In this document: positions 32,881 to 40,895 of the stretch, piece after piece
Layout of the letters: the number at the start of each line of letters is the position of its first letter
How positions within the stretch are numbered: position 1 is the stretch's first letter
Source: AV40 sp963817335
GTDB taxonomy: Bacteria; Verrucomicrobiota; Verrucomicrobiia; Chthoniobacterales; UBA10450
Assembly (NCBI GenBank): GCA_963817335.1
Contig: CAWFNX010000001.1
Coordinates: forward strand, 682,001-746,000
DNA length: 64,000 nucleotides
Direction of reading: 5' to 3'
Made by a program: the position numbers and the translations under genes
Notes under the pieces: model-generated
Told to the model about the DNA's origin: nothing
Seen by the model: only the letters and a program-made list of their open reading frames with translations
The model's database searches: none

Positions 32881-33627
32881 TCAGATTCCGCACTTCTGAC
32901 GCACTTCGGCGAAATTGGAGTTCTTGCGAAGAAGCGACCCGAGATAGCTGTCGGTGACGGGCGCGTTATTGATTCGGACAAGGTTTGCAGGGGTTTCAAG
33001 CCGCGAGAAAATCACGTTGGCAATTTTTGAGCGGGGCACTTCTTTCTCGCCGTAGCCCATTCCGATATTGCTCGACCAAAAGCGCACGTATTCGCCATCG
33101 GGATGCTGGCTGGTGCCCAGAAAAATCACGGAATGACCGCTTTCGCGTTTGCCGACGTTATTGTTCCAGAAAATCTTCATGAAATCGCCGGGCTGCGCTT
33201 CGGAAAAATCGGTAAAGTTTCGGCCGAGCCCGAGCTCGTAAAACAATCGCGCGGTGCCGGGACCATTCGCGTTCCAGCGTCCCCACACGCCTTCGCCATC
33301 ATGCTGATCGCGAATGATCAGCTGGTTCAGGGTCGCATAATCGAGTTTTAATTGGCCGCTATCGCGCAACTGTTCGATCGTTTTAATGAAGACGAGGTAG
33401 GTCGCTCCCGAGCAGAAACTCACGTAGGGCTTGGTCGGAATGACAAAAAATTTTCCAGATTCGAAATGGGCTGAGGATTGCAGTTTTATTTTTGCAAAGT
33501 GAGAGACGGAATATTTGCCGCCGGTCGGCATGTTGTGCACCTGGTCGAGGATGAGCGAGTTCAAACCGCCAGCGTTCGCGGCATTGGCCGCAAAGCAGAC
33601 AGAAAGAAATATCATTAGTCGACGCAT
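32881..33627 (-). CDS. Secreted NlpC/P60-like cysteine peptidase or amidase, putative
   Basis: 248 residues from ATG 33627 with a signal peptide (MRRLMIFLSVCFAANAANAG). A putative nucleophile lies in PYVSFCSGATYLVFIKTIEQ, and a putative His in RESGHSVIFLGTS, with QPGDFMKIFWNN before it; this C ... GD ... GH order is the NlpC/P60 (CHAP-like) pattern. The protein would act on peptidoglycan or a peptide in the periplasm. Family assignment is from motif order only. Divergent from dapF. Confidence 0.6.
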   Translation of the reverse strand: MRRLMIFLSVCFAANAANAGGLNSLILDQVHNMPTGGKYSVSHFAKIKLQSSAHFESGKFFVIPTKPYVSFCSGATYLVFIKTIEQLRDSGQLKLDYATLNQLIIRDQHDGEGVWGRWNANGPGTARLFYELGLGRNFTDFSEAQPGDFMKIFWNNNVGKRESGHSVIFLGTSQHPDGEYVRFWSSNIGMGYGEKEVPRSKIANVIFSRLETPANLVRINNAPVTDSYLGSLLRKNSNFAEVRQKCGI

Positions 33628-33689
33628 AGCGGGGGGCAATTAACGGCAAAAATCGATTTGAGCAACGGTGGTGTGATTGGAAACGAGTG

Positions 33690-33742
33690 TTGTGTAGCGC
33701 GTCTCACCCACGAATTGCGGCTGAGGACAGCCCCCTCTACAG
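33690..33742. repeat. CTGTAG-type element upstream of dapF
   Basis: Runs from TGTGTAGCGCGTCTCACCCAC to GGCTGAGGACAGCCCCCTCTAC followed by AG. The right-hand hairpin GGCTGAGGACAGCC and the CTACAG end are clear; the left hairpin is decayed. Confidence 0.55.
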
Positions 33743-33752
33743 TATTACCAAC

Positions 33753-34556
33753 ATGCTCCGGTTCACCAAGATGAATGGCGCCGGCAACGATTTCGTCATG
33801 ATCGATAATCGTGCGGGCGAAGTGCGTCTTCAGCCCGGGCAAATCATGCGTATTTGTGATCGGCATCGCGGAGTGGGGGCCGACGGCGTCCTGTTGCTGG
33901 AAAAAGGTTCGAACGGCGCCGATTTTCGGATGCGCTATTACAATCGCGATGGCGGCGAAGCCGAAATGTGTGGCAACGGGGCGCGCTGTTTCGCGCGTTT
34001 TGCCAACAAGGTAGCCAACACGCCGACGAAAATTTCGTTTCAAACGCCCGCCGGTTTAATTCGAGGCGAGTTACACGGTGAGCTGGTCACGTTGCAAATG
34101 AGCGAGCCGAAAGATTTGCGGCTCGATCTCGACGTCGCTGCCAGTGGCGCGAAGGAACACGTCCACTTCATCAACAGCGGCGTGCCGCATGTCGTGGTGC
34201 CGGTCGCACAAGTCGAAGCGGTGAACGTTTTCGACCGGGGCGCAGCCATTCGGCGCCACGAAATGTTTTCACCCGCGGGCGCGAACGTGAATTTCATCGA
34301 AAAACGCGGACCGCAGAAAATTTTAGTGCGCACCTACGAGCGTGGCGTTGAAGATGAAACCCTCGCCTGCGGCACTGGAGTTGTGGCCAGCGCCCTGATC
34401 TTCGCTGCGACCGAGAAGATTAACGGACCGGTGGACGTGGTCGTCCGCAGTGGCAGTGAATTGAGCGTCGATTTCAAAAGGGTGGGCGATCAGTTCACAA
34501 ACGTGACCCTTACCGGCCCGGCCGAGTTCGCGTTTGAAGGAACGATAGAGGTTTGA
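33753..34556 (+). CDS. dapF: Diaminopimelate epimerase
   Basis: Interconverts LL- and meso-diaminopimelate for lysine and peptidoglycan synthesis. PLP-independent; the two catalytic cysteines are C73 (EMCGNGARC) and C206 (LACGTGVVAS). Also FTKMNGAGNDFVMIDNR at the N-terminus. ATG 33753 is chosen because the upstream open frame translates the repeat element. 267 residues. It heads the dapF-dapA-dapB run. Confidence 0.96.
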   Translation: MLRFTKMNGAGNDFVMIDNRAGEVRLQPGQIMRICDRHRGVGADGVLLLEKGSNGADFRMRYYNRDGGEAEMCGNGARCFARFANKVANTPTKISFQTPAGLIRGELHGELVTLQMSEPKDLRLDLDVAASGAKEHVHFINSGVPHVVVPVAQVEAVNVFDRGAAIRRHEMFSPAGANVNFIEKRGPQKILVRTYERGVEDETLACGTGVVASALIFAATEKINGPVDVVVRSGSELSVDFKRVGDQFTNVTLTGPAEFAFEGTIEV

Positions 34557-34561
34557 TTCTT

Positions 34562-34635
34562 CTGTAGCGGCGCTCTCTGAGCGTCGCTTGAATTGAAAAA
34601 GAAAAATAATGCGACGGTCAGAGACCGCCGCTACA
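34562..34635. repeat. CTGTAG-type double hairpin between dapF and dapA
   Basis: Starts CTGTAGCGGCGCTCTCTGAGC and ends GGTCAGAGACCGCCGCTACA. The terminal TGTAGCGGCG and CGCCGCTACA pair with each other; inner halves contain GACGCTCAGAGAGCG-like palindromes. It fills the gap between two lysine-pathway genes. Confidence 0.8.
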
Positions 34636-34642
34636 AAAGAGA

Positions 34643-35521
34643 ATGTTTAAGGGCACTTTCACTGCGGTAGTAACGCCGTTTCGTAACGGCGACGTCGACT
34701 TTTCGGCGCTTGAAAAATTAATTGAAGCGCAAATTGCCGCGGGAATCACGGGCATCGTGGCAGTGGGCACGACCGCTGAATCGCCGACGCTCACCCATGA
34801 CGAGAAACACGAAATAATCGAACGCACGATCAAGATTGCGAAGGGCCGTTGCCAGGTGATTGCCGGAGCGGGAACTAATTCCACGCGCGATTCAATTCAA
34901 GCAGCGAAGTTCGCCGAGAAGGCTGGCGCTGACGGAGCGCTGTTGGTCGCGCCCTACTATAATAAGCCGAGTCAGGAAGGGCTGTTCCGACATTTCAAGG
35001 CGATCGCTGACGCAACCAAGCTGCCCGTGATGCTTTACAACATTCCAGGGCGATGTGGGGTCGACATTCTGCCCGACACGGTTGTCCGGCTCGCGCAAAG
35101 CTGTGGCAACATCGTTTCGATCAAGGAAGCGAGCGGCAGCGTTGATCGCGTGGCGGAGCTTCGGCGACGATTGCCGGAGAAATTTACAATTCTCAGCGGC
35201 GACGATGGATTGACGTTGCCGTTCATGTCGGTTGGCGCAGCTGGGGTGGTGAGCGTCGCGTCGAATTTATTTCCAACGGAACTCTGCTCGCTGGTCCGCG
35301 CATGCGAATCCGGCGATTTCAAATCGGCGGAGAATCTGCACCGGAAAATGGGAGCGATCTTCAAAGATTTGTTTATCGAACCGAATCCAGTGCCGGTGAA
35401 GACGGCCCTTGCCTGGCGCGGCGCGATGGCGTTCGAAGTTCGCCTTCCTCTTTGTGAGATGACAGACGCGAACCAGGCGCGTTTGCGCAAAACGCTCGAC
35501 GAATTCGAAAAAGCAAAATGA
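34643..35521 (+). CDS. dapA: 4-hydroxy-tetrahydrodipicolinate synthase
   Basis: Condenses pyruvate with aspartate semialdehyde, the first committed step of lysine/DAP synthesis. TIM barrel, 292 residues. Schiff-base lysine is K161 in IVSIKEASGS, with tyrosine in MLYNIPGRCGV and the threonine pair in VGTTAESPTL (most homologues have GTTGES). YYNKPSQEGL is also conserved. The stop overlaps the dapB start (ATGA). Confidence 0.96.
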   Translation: MFKGTFTAVVTPFRNGDVDFSALEKLIEAQIAAGITGIVAVGTTAESPTLTHDEKHEIIERTIKIAKGRCQVIAGAGTNSTRDSIQAAKFAEKAGADGALLVAPYYNKPSQEGLFRHFKAIADATKLPVMLYNIPGRCGVDILPDTVVRLAQSCGNIVSIKEASGSVDRVAELRRRLPEKFTILSGDDGLTLPFMSVGAAGVVSVASNLFPTELCSLVRACESGDFKSAENLHRKMGAIFKDLFIEPNPVPVKTALAWRGAMAFEVRLPLCEMTDANQARLRKTLDEFEKAK

Positions 35522-36198
35522 AGAAGCCTGTACGCGTGACGCTCATCGGTGCGCGCGGTCGAATGGGTCAGACAATTATCGATCTGGCCAGGAACGATCC
35601 GCTGATCGATATCGTCGCGCAGTGCGATTTGGGGGACGCAATCGAGCCGGTTATGGAAAACTGCGACGTCGTGATCGATTTCAGTAACGCAGGCGCGATC
35701 AGCGAGGTTTGCTCGGCCGCGTCTAAACACCGCCGGGCTCTGGTCATTGGAACGACCGGCCATTCTTCCGAGCAGCGACAGTTGATCGAAAAGACCGCGC
35801 AATCGTTGCCGATCGTTTTCGCTTCGAATTTCAGCGTGGGAGTTAACGCATTGTTCGCACTCACTCGTCGCGCGGCCGAAATCCTTGGTGAGGAGTTTGG
35901 CGCACAAGTTACCGAGACCCATCACACCAAGAAGAAAGACGCGCCGAGCGGAACCGCGAAAACGCTGGGCGAAATTCTGAAACAAACTGGTAAGTCGGAC
36001 GTCCCGATTCAATCCTTCCGGGAAGGCGAGGTGGTGGGCGATCACACGGTTGTTTTTGTGGGACCGCATGAACGACTCGAGTTAACCCATCGCGCCGGAA
36101 GCCGCGAAATTTTCGCAAGCGGCGCATTGCGGGCCGCTGCCTGGGTGGTCGGTAAACCGGCCGGACTTTTCTCGATGCAGGATGTGCTGGGGCTGTAG
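35518..36198 (+). CDS. dapB: 4-hydroxy-tetrahydrodipicolinate reductase
   Basis: NAD(P)H-dependent reductase after DapA. N-terminal dinucleotide motif LIGARGRMGQ, IDFSNAG, VIGTTGHS and the substrate-binding signature TETHHTKKKDAPSGTA. At 226 residues it is at the short end for the family. ATG overlaps the dapA stop by four bases. The TAG stop codon lies in the first bases of a CTGTAG-type hairpin element. Confidence 0.96.
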   Translation: MKKPVRVTLIGARGRMGQTIIDLARNDPLIDIVAQCDLGDAIEPVMENCDVVIDFSNAGAISEVCSAASKHRRALVIGTTGHSSEQRQLIEKTAQSLPIVFASNFSVGVNALFALTRRAAEILGEEFGAQVTETHHTKKKDAPSGTAKTLGEILKQTGKSDVPIQSFREGEVVGDHTVVFVGPHERLELTHRAGSREIFASGALRAAAWVVGKPAGLFSMQDVLGL

Positions 36199-36259
36199 TG
36201 GCAGCCGTCCCGGCTGCTTTAAGAAAAGAATTTGCAGTAGACACGCCTGCCTCTACAGG
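36193..36259. repeat. CTGTAG-type double hairpin between dapB and folK
   Basis: CTGTAGTGGCAGCCGTCCCGG begins the left hairpin (GCAGCCGTCCCGGCTGC); the right side ends ACACGCCTGCCTCTACAGG. Outer CTGTAG/CTACAG ends pair. The left TAG is the dapB stop. Confidence 0.8.
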
Positions 36260-36267
36260 AATTTGAA

Positions 36268-36765
36268 ATGAAAATCGGCATCGCGCTCGGCTCAAATCTG
36301 GGCGATCGACTAGCGAACCTGCGAGCAGGGCGCAAGGGGGTTATCGATCTCGTTGGCAACAGGGGCATTCTGGTTTCGCCGGTCTATGAAACCGAACCCG
36401 TTAATTGCGAACCCGGCGCGGACAAATTTCTCAACGCGGTTTTGGAAATCGAGTACGACGGCGATCCAACCGAGCTCCTCGAACACCTGATTCGCGTGGA
36501 AGAATCGCTCGGTCGCAAGCGGGATCATGCAAGGAATATCTCGCGCAAGATCGACATCGACCTTCTTTATGCCGATGAATTGAAGGTCGAGAACGAACGC
36601 TTGCAGCTGCCGCATCCGCGAATGCATTTGCGGAGGTTCGTTCTACAACCGTTGTCGGATATTCGTCCGGACTTTGTCTTGGCAGGACCTGCGAAAAGCG
36701 TTCGGGAGACGCTCGCGAAGCTCCAGGATTCGACTAAAGTGGTCTGCTTCGCGGAGAACTGGTGA
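36268..36765 (+). CDS. folK: 2-amino-4-hydroxy-6-hydroxymethyldihydropteridine pyrophosphokinase
   Basis: Transfers pyrophosphate from ATP to the pterin in folate synthesis. 165 residues: GIALGSNLGDRLANL at the start, VYETEPVNCEPGADKFLNAV, and the HPPK signature RNISRKIDIDLLYAD, followed by LPHPRMHLRRFVLQPLSDI. The stop overlaps the panB start (TGATG). Confidence 0.95.
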   Translation: MKIGIALGSNLGDRLANLRAGRKGVIDLVGNRGILVSPVYETEPVNCEPGADKFLNAVLEIEYDGDPTELLEHLIRVEESLGRKRDHARNISRKIDIDLLYADELKVENERLQLPHPRMHLRRFVLQPLSDIRPDFVLAGPAKSVRETLAKLQDSTKVVCFAENW

Positions 36766-37553
36766 TGACGAACCTGGTCGAGAAATATCGCGCATTAAAG
36801 AAAAGCGGCGAAAAGATCACGTCGTTGACCGCCTACGATTATCCCACGGCGCGGCTGTTGGACGAAAGTGGGATCGATATCATTCTAGTCGGCGATTCGT
36901 TAGGCATGGTTGTGCTCGGTTACGAAGACACGACCCAGGTCACGCTCGAGGAAATGCTGCACCATACCCGGGCGGCGGCGCGCGGGGTGAAAAACGCGCT
37001 ATTGGTCGGCGATATGCCGATCCATACCTTTGACACTCCGGACGAAGCTGTGGCGACGGCGAAAAAGTTTATCGAAGCGGGAGCGCAAGCTGTGAAACTG
37101 GAAGGCGGGGTCAGTCACGTCACCCACATCGAGGCAATTACGCGGGCCGGGATTCCGTTCATGGCGCACATTGGGATGTTACCGCAGCAGGTGCGCGAGC
37201 AGGGTGGTTACAAGGTAAAGGGCAAGACCCAATCGGAAGCCGACGCATTGATTGCCGACGCGCGCGCCATTGAGAAAGCGGGCGCGTTCTCGGTTGTGCT
37301 CGAGATTGTCGTGCCCGAGATCGCGAAACAAATTACGAACGCGATTTCGATTCCTACAATCGGCATCGGTTCGGGTGAGTATTGTGACGGGCAAATCCTG
37401 GTCACACATGATTTGATCGGGTTTTTCCCGTGGTTTACTCCGAAGTTTGTGTCGCCGGAAGCCCAGGTGGCTGCGGAAATTCGCAAGGCGGCCCGCGCGT
37501 TTATTGAGCGAACGCGCGGACGGGCGGCGTTGTCTAAGTCAGCCGACGATTGA
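36765..37553 (+). CDS. panB: 3-methyl-2-oxobutanoate hydroxymethyltransferase
   Basis: First step of pantothenate synthesis, hydroxymethylating ketoisovalerate with methylene-tetrahydrofolate. SLTAYDYPTARLLDESGID, ILVGDSLGMVVLGYEDT (metal-binding Asp) and AVKLEGGVSHV are characteristic, as is GIGSGEYCDGQILVTHDLIG near the C-terminus. ATG 36765 shares a base with the folK stop; a GTG three bases earlier is possible. A folate-producing gene next to a folate-using enzyme is a sensible pairing. 262 residues. Confidence 0.96.
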   Translation: MTNLVEKYRALKKSGEKITSLTAYDYPTARLLDESGIDIILVGDSLGMVVLGYEDTTQVTLEEMLHHTRAAARGVKNALLVGDMPIHTFDTPDEAVATAKKFIEAGAQAVKLEGGVSHVTHIEAITRAGIPFMAHIGMLPQQVREQGGYKVKGKTQSEADALIADARAIEKAGAFSVVLEIVVPEIAKQITNAISIPTIGIGSGEYCDGQILVTHDLIGFFPWFTPKFVSPEAQVAAEIRKAARAFIERTRGRAALSKSADD

Positions 37554-37586
37554 CAACCAATCCGCGGTAACGGTGTTTAAATAACG

Positions 37587-38678
37587 ATGAGGGGCGCAAC
37601 CAGAGTTTCCGATTTTGACGATATCGATGATATCGAGCACGAAGCGCTGCTGACCGGATCCCCGGAGCGAAGCTGGATCTGGTTCGGCCTGATCATTTCC
37701 CTCTGTCTCCATATCACGCTCTGCATTTGGTTTTATCGGACGCGATTTATTTCGGTGGAGCAGGTTTTCGCCGACACTCAGCAGCCAATGACCTTTCGGG
37801 TGAAACCCGTCGACCAGAGCCAGATCGACAAGGCGAGTGGAGATCAGATAAATCCGGCGGCGAAACCGAACCCGGACGACGCGAAAGAGCAACAGCCGGA
37901 CGAGAAAAAGTCGTTCGACAAGTTGCTACAGGAAATTCAGGCGACCACCCAGATGCCGGACGACATGAGCAATGCGCTTCCGGACAAACCGAAAGTAGAA
38001 CAGGCGGACGTGACTTCGGTGATGAACGAGATCGAGCGCAGCTCAGCCCAGACACTGTCGACGAATCCGAACGCCACTCACGAACAATCGACGTTAAACG
38101 ACAGCTCGGTTTCGGGGCGGCCGCAGCCCGCCTTGACCGGAACGGAATTGGCCACCAGCACGATCATCAAACGCCCGAACACATTCACCAGTAAACTTCC
38201 AGGCGACAGCGCCGGACCAAACAAGAAAGGCGCGCCGGGATTTAGCGATCTCGATCAATTGCTGTCGCAAAAAGGTCCGCTCGGTTCGGGAACAAAGATC
38301 CGGATGCCGGAGGATCAATTATTTACGTTCGACAGTGCCGAGCTGCAGCCTGGCGATATTATGCAGAAGCTGGTCGATTTGTTGAAACGAAATCCGAAAG
38401 CGAATTTTACTATTGAAGGTTACACGGACTCGATCGGAACTTACGAGTACAACCTCGATTTGAGTCAACGCCGTGCCGACAACATGAAATTTTACCTCGT
38501 GCAAGCGCTCGGGATTGATCCCTCGCATGTCGACGCTCGCGGTCGCGGATCGTCGAAGTTTGTAGTTCCACCCCGGCCGGTCGCGCCGAATGCAGGGCAG
38601 CCCGAGTTCGACGCCGAGATCCAACGCGAAAGTCCGAACCGGCGGGTCGAAGTGACGATCAACACCAATCCGCAGTGA
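37587..38678 (+). CDS. Membrane-anchored OmpA-domain protein
   Basis: 363 residues: acidic cytoplasmic N-terminus, one membrane helix (WIWFGLIISLCLHITLCIWF, about 30-49), a long Gln/Asp/Pro-rich periplasmic region, and a C-terminal OmpA-like peptidoglycan-binding domain (FTIEGYTDSIGTYEYNLDLS, QRRADNMKFYL, RGRGSSKFV, SPNRRVEVTI). The topology resembles MotB/TonB-type proteins rather than an outer-membrane porin. It would tether an inner-membrane complex to the cell wall. No ExbB/ExbD or Mot partner is adjacent. Confidence 0.85.
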   Translation: MRGATRVSDFDDIDDIEHEALLTGSPERSWIWFGLIISLCLHITLCIWFYRTRFISVEQVFADTQQPMTFRVKPVDQSQIDKASGDQINPAAKPNPDDAKEQQPDEKKSFDKLLQEIQATTQMPDDMSNALPDKPKVEQADVTSVMNEIERSSAQTLSTNPNATHEQSTLNDSSVSGRPQPALTGTELATSTIIKRPNTFTSKLPGDSAGPNKKGAPGFSDLDQLLSQKGPLGSGTKIRMPEDQLFTFDSAELQPGDIMQKLVDLLKRNPKANFTIEGYTDSIGTYEYNLDLSQRRADNMKFYLVQALGIDPSHVDARGRGSSKFVVPPRPVAPNAGQPEFDAEIQRESPNRRVEVTINTNPQ

Positions 38679-38689
38679 TCTTCGATTCA

Positions 38690-38742
38690 GGTAGCGGCGA
38701 TTGACCCCAATCGCCATGGCGGTTCGGTGAACCGCCGCTACC
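38690..38742. repeat. CTGTAG-type hairpin between convergent genes
   Basis: GGTAGCGGCGATTGACCCCAA begins the left half; GGCGGTTCGGTGAACCGCC forms the right hairpin, followed by GCTACC. The TAG stop of the pseudopilin gene (38738-38740, minus strand) lies in the terminal GGTAG. Confidence 0.75.
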
Positions 38743-39466
38743 AATTTTTAATCCACTGCGGCGTGATTGTGTCGGATGCCTTGTTCGCTGGGGGATCAGT
38801 TGTTAGTCGGGCTGTGCTCCACAAATCGTAGGTTGGATTGTAGCCGGTGCTCGAACTATTTTGGTAGGCGGTTGAATATCCGTAGATGTAACCAAACGGA
38901 TCTCGAACGCTTTGCACTGCGACTGTTTGATCGCTGGGGCTCAGCTGATTTGCTTTGAAGGCAAAATAGGTATTCGGCAGCGCAGCTAGTGGCGTACTTA
39001 GTCCGGTGCCATCGATATCAAAACTTTCGTCGGTTGCGTCAACCTTTCGGTCCAGATTTCGATCACCGGATAGGGCGCGATAAAGCACTAAACTAGCTGG
39101 CGGGTACGGTTCGGTCGTCGTGTTTGGGTCTGAGTTCCCCATCGTGCGAGCATCTAATTTATCTGTAGCTGTATTTGGTGCCGTATCCCTCGGATAAATT
39201 CCGTTATCGGCCTTGTAGTTCTCAAGGGCGGCAGAGATCGCTGCGATTTCGGTTTCGGCGCGGGAACGCGCGGCTTTATTTTGGACGTAGCCTACGGTGC
39301 TCAGAATCAGCCCGGCCAGAATGATGATCAGCGCGATGACAACCAGTAGTTCGATGATGGTGAAGGCGAACGCGGCTTCGCCGCGAAATGACGAATGACG
39401 AATGACGAATGACGAGCAGCTGGGTCGTCGGACTTCGGATTTCGTCATTCTTTCGGCATTCGACAT
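38738..39466 (-). CDS. Type II secretion / type IV pilus pseudopilin (GspG-like)
   Basis: Prepilin-like protein. Leader MSNAERMTKSEVRRPSCSSF and onward, then the processing site AAFA|FTIIELLVVIALIII (Glu at +5) and the long hydrophobic helix, followed by RAETEIAAISAALENYKADN and GIYPRD, typical of major pseudopilins. The residue before cleavage is Ala rather than the usual Gly. The leader is encoded by an ATGACGA-type repeat element (39371-39482), so the true start is uncertain. 242 residues with a variable C-terminal domain. Last gene of the gspE-gspE-pilC run. Confidence 0.82.
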   Translation of the reverse strand: MSNAERMTKSEVRRPSCSSFVIRHSSFRGEAAFAFTIIELLVVIALIIILAGLILSTVGYVQNKAARSRAETEIAAISAALENYKADNGIYPRDTAPNTATDKLDARTMGNSDPNTTTEPYPPASLVLYRALSGDRNLDRKVDATDESFDIDGTGLSTPLAALPNTYFAFKANQLSPSDQTVAVQSVRDPFGYIYGYSTAYQNSSSTGYNPTYDLWSTARLTTDPPANKASDTITPQWIKNW

Positions 39467-39482
39467 TAGGGTTTCGTCATTT
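39371..39482. repeat. ATGACGA-type inverted repeat with GC hairpin cap
   Basis: CGCGGCTTCGCCGCG is followed by AAATGACGAATGACGAATGA and further ACGAAT/ACGAGC words; after about 20 bases the other arm reads GGATTTCGTCATTCTTTCGG, then CATTCGACATTAGGGTTTCG and TCAT. On the minus strand the first arm reads Ser-Ser-Phe-Val-Ile-Arg-His-Ser-Ser-Phe within the prepilin leader. Confidence 0.8.
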
Positions 39483-39497
39483 CCCGCGTATGCGGGA

Positions 39498-40790
39498 TCA
39501 CGTTTGTTGCTGCAAGCCCTGGATAATGCTGATCAACGGCAGGAACAATGCTACGACGATTGTGCCGACGACGGCGGCAAGAAAGACAATCATGATCGGT
39601 TCGAGCGCCGCGGTCATGGCCGCAACGGAAGTATCGACTTCGTCATCGTAAACGTCCGCGATTTTCAACAACATTTCGGGGAGTTGTCCGGTTTCTTCGC
39701 CGACGTCAATCATACTGACCACCATCGGTGGAAATGCGCCGCTGGCCTCCAGCGGTTGCACGATCGATTCGCCTTCCTTCACGCTTTCGTGAACTTGCCC
39801 AATCGCGCGCGCGATCACGGTGTTTCCGGCGGTCTCGCGGGTAATATTCAACGCCTGCAAAATCGGCACACCGCTGGTTACGAGCGTTCCGAGCGTGCGC
39901 GAGAACCGTGAGATCGCAGTCTTGCGAATCACGTCGCCAAAAAGCGGAAAGCGAAGTTTCCCACGATCAATAATCGCTCTCCCGCGCGCAGTGCGATTGG
40001 CGAACTTATAGCCGGCGATCACCGCGAAGATGAACGCGACGATGACCATCCAATGCGCCTGGACGAAACGGCTCACGGTGATCACGAACGTCGTGATTAT
40101 CGGCAGCGGGCGGTCGCCGAGCATGTCGTGAAAGATCGCCTCAAACTTTGGAACGATGAACACGAGCAAAAATCCCATGATTGCGATCGCCATTGTCATG
40201 ACGATGATCGGATAGACCATCGCCGCGGCGACTTTGTTTTTGATCTTGGCCGCCTTTTCGTGGAACTCGGCCAGGCGGGTGAGCACGAGCTCGAGCACAC
40301 CGCCGACCTCGCCGGCCTTCACCATATTGACGTAAAGCTCATTAAAGATGCGCGGAAACTGGGCGAGACCTTCGGAGAATGTGTTTCCGCTCTGCACAGA
40401 ATCGGCGAGTTTGTCGATCGTGTTCTTTAGCACCGAGTCGCGTTCCTGTTTCGACAAAACGGTCAGGCCGCGCAAAAGTGGGAGTCCGGAATCGATCAGG
40501 GTGGCAAGTTGACGCGTGAAAATCATCAGGACTTTCGGTTTAACTTTTTTGCGCTGGAAAAGAACGATGCCTTTTCCTTTTTCGCGCGGCTGCGTGGCGC
40601 GGGCCGCCTTGGCCGCGCGCTTTGCGACCTTGCCCCCGACTCGACCGCCTTTGCCTTCCTCGTAAACGTTGGTCGGAAAAAATCCAGCCTGGCGAAGCTG
40701 GCCAATGGCCTCGTTGGTCGAAGCGGCTTCAACCAAACCGGTCGATTCCTGTCCGCGCGAATCGAGGGCTACGTAAGAGAAGCGAGGCAT
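39498..40790 (-). CDS. Type II secretion / type IV pilus inner-membrane platform protein PilC/GspF
   Basis: 430 residues with two GspF domains. N-terminal PRFSYVALDSRGQESTGLVE, a basic linker, first domain LMIFTRQLATLIDSGLPLLR with NMVKAGEVGGVLELVLTRLA, a helix (AAAMVYPIIVMTMAIAIMGF), and second domain SRFSRTLGTLVTSGVPILQA with SMIDVGEETGQLPEMLLKIA. It is the membrane platform that couples the ATPase to (pseudo)pilin assembly. A repeat fills the gap from gspE. Confidence 0.95.
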   Translation of the reverse strand: MPRFSYVALDSRGQESTGLVEAASTNEAIGQLRQAGFFPTNVYEEGKGGRVGGKVAKRAAKAARATQPREKGKGIVLFQRKKVKPKVLMIFTRQLATLIDSGLPLLRGLTVLSKQERDSVLKNTIDKLADSVQSGNTFSEGLAQFPRIFNELYVNMVKAGEVGGVLELVLTRLAEFHEKAAKIKNKVAAAMVYPIIVMTMAIAIMGFLLVFIVPKFEAIFHDMLGDRPLPIITTFVITVSRFVQAHWMVIVAFIFAVIAGYKFANRTARGRAIIDRGKLRFPLFGDVIRKTAISRFSRTLGTLVTSGVPILQALNITRETAGNTVIARAIGQVHESVKEGESIVQPLEASGAFPPMVVSMIDVGEETGQLPEMLLKIADVYDDEVDTSVAAMTAALEPIMIVFLAAVVGTIVVALFLPLISIIQGLQQQT

Positions 40791-40793
40791 TTT

Positions 40794-40892
40794 AGATATT
40801 GAGTGATTTAACGATTTAAAGATTTAGCGATTGCAGCAGGGCAGGCCAAGTCGCCATTCGTTAAATCTCTGAATCGTTAAATCGCTAAATTC
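40794..40892. repeat. Imperfect inverted repeat, TTAAATC type
   Basis: The left arm reads GAGTGATTTAACGATTTAAA then GATTTAGCGATTG; the right arm CGTTAAATCTCTGAATCG then TTAAATCGCTAAATTC. It fills the entire gap between a gspE gene and pilC. Confidence 0.8.
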
Positions 40893-40895
40893 TAC

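Noticed and set aside
35035..36069. 344-codon open frame on the minus strand
   Set aside because: Antisense to dapA and dapB, which have full catalytic motifs.
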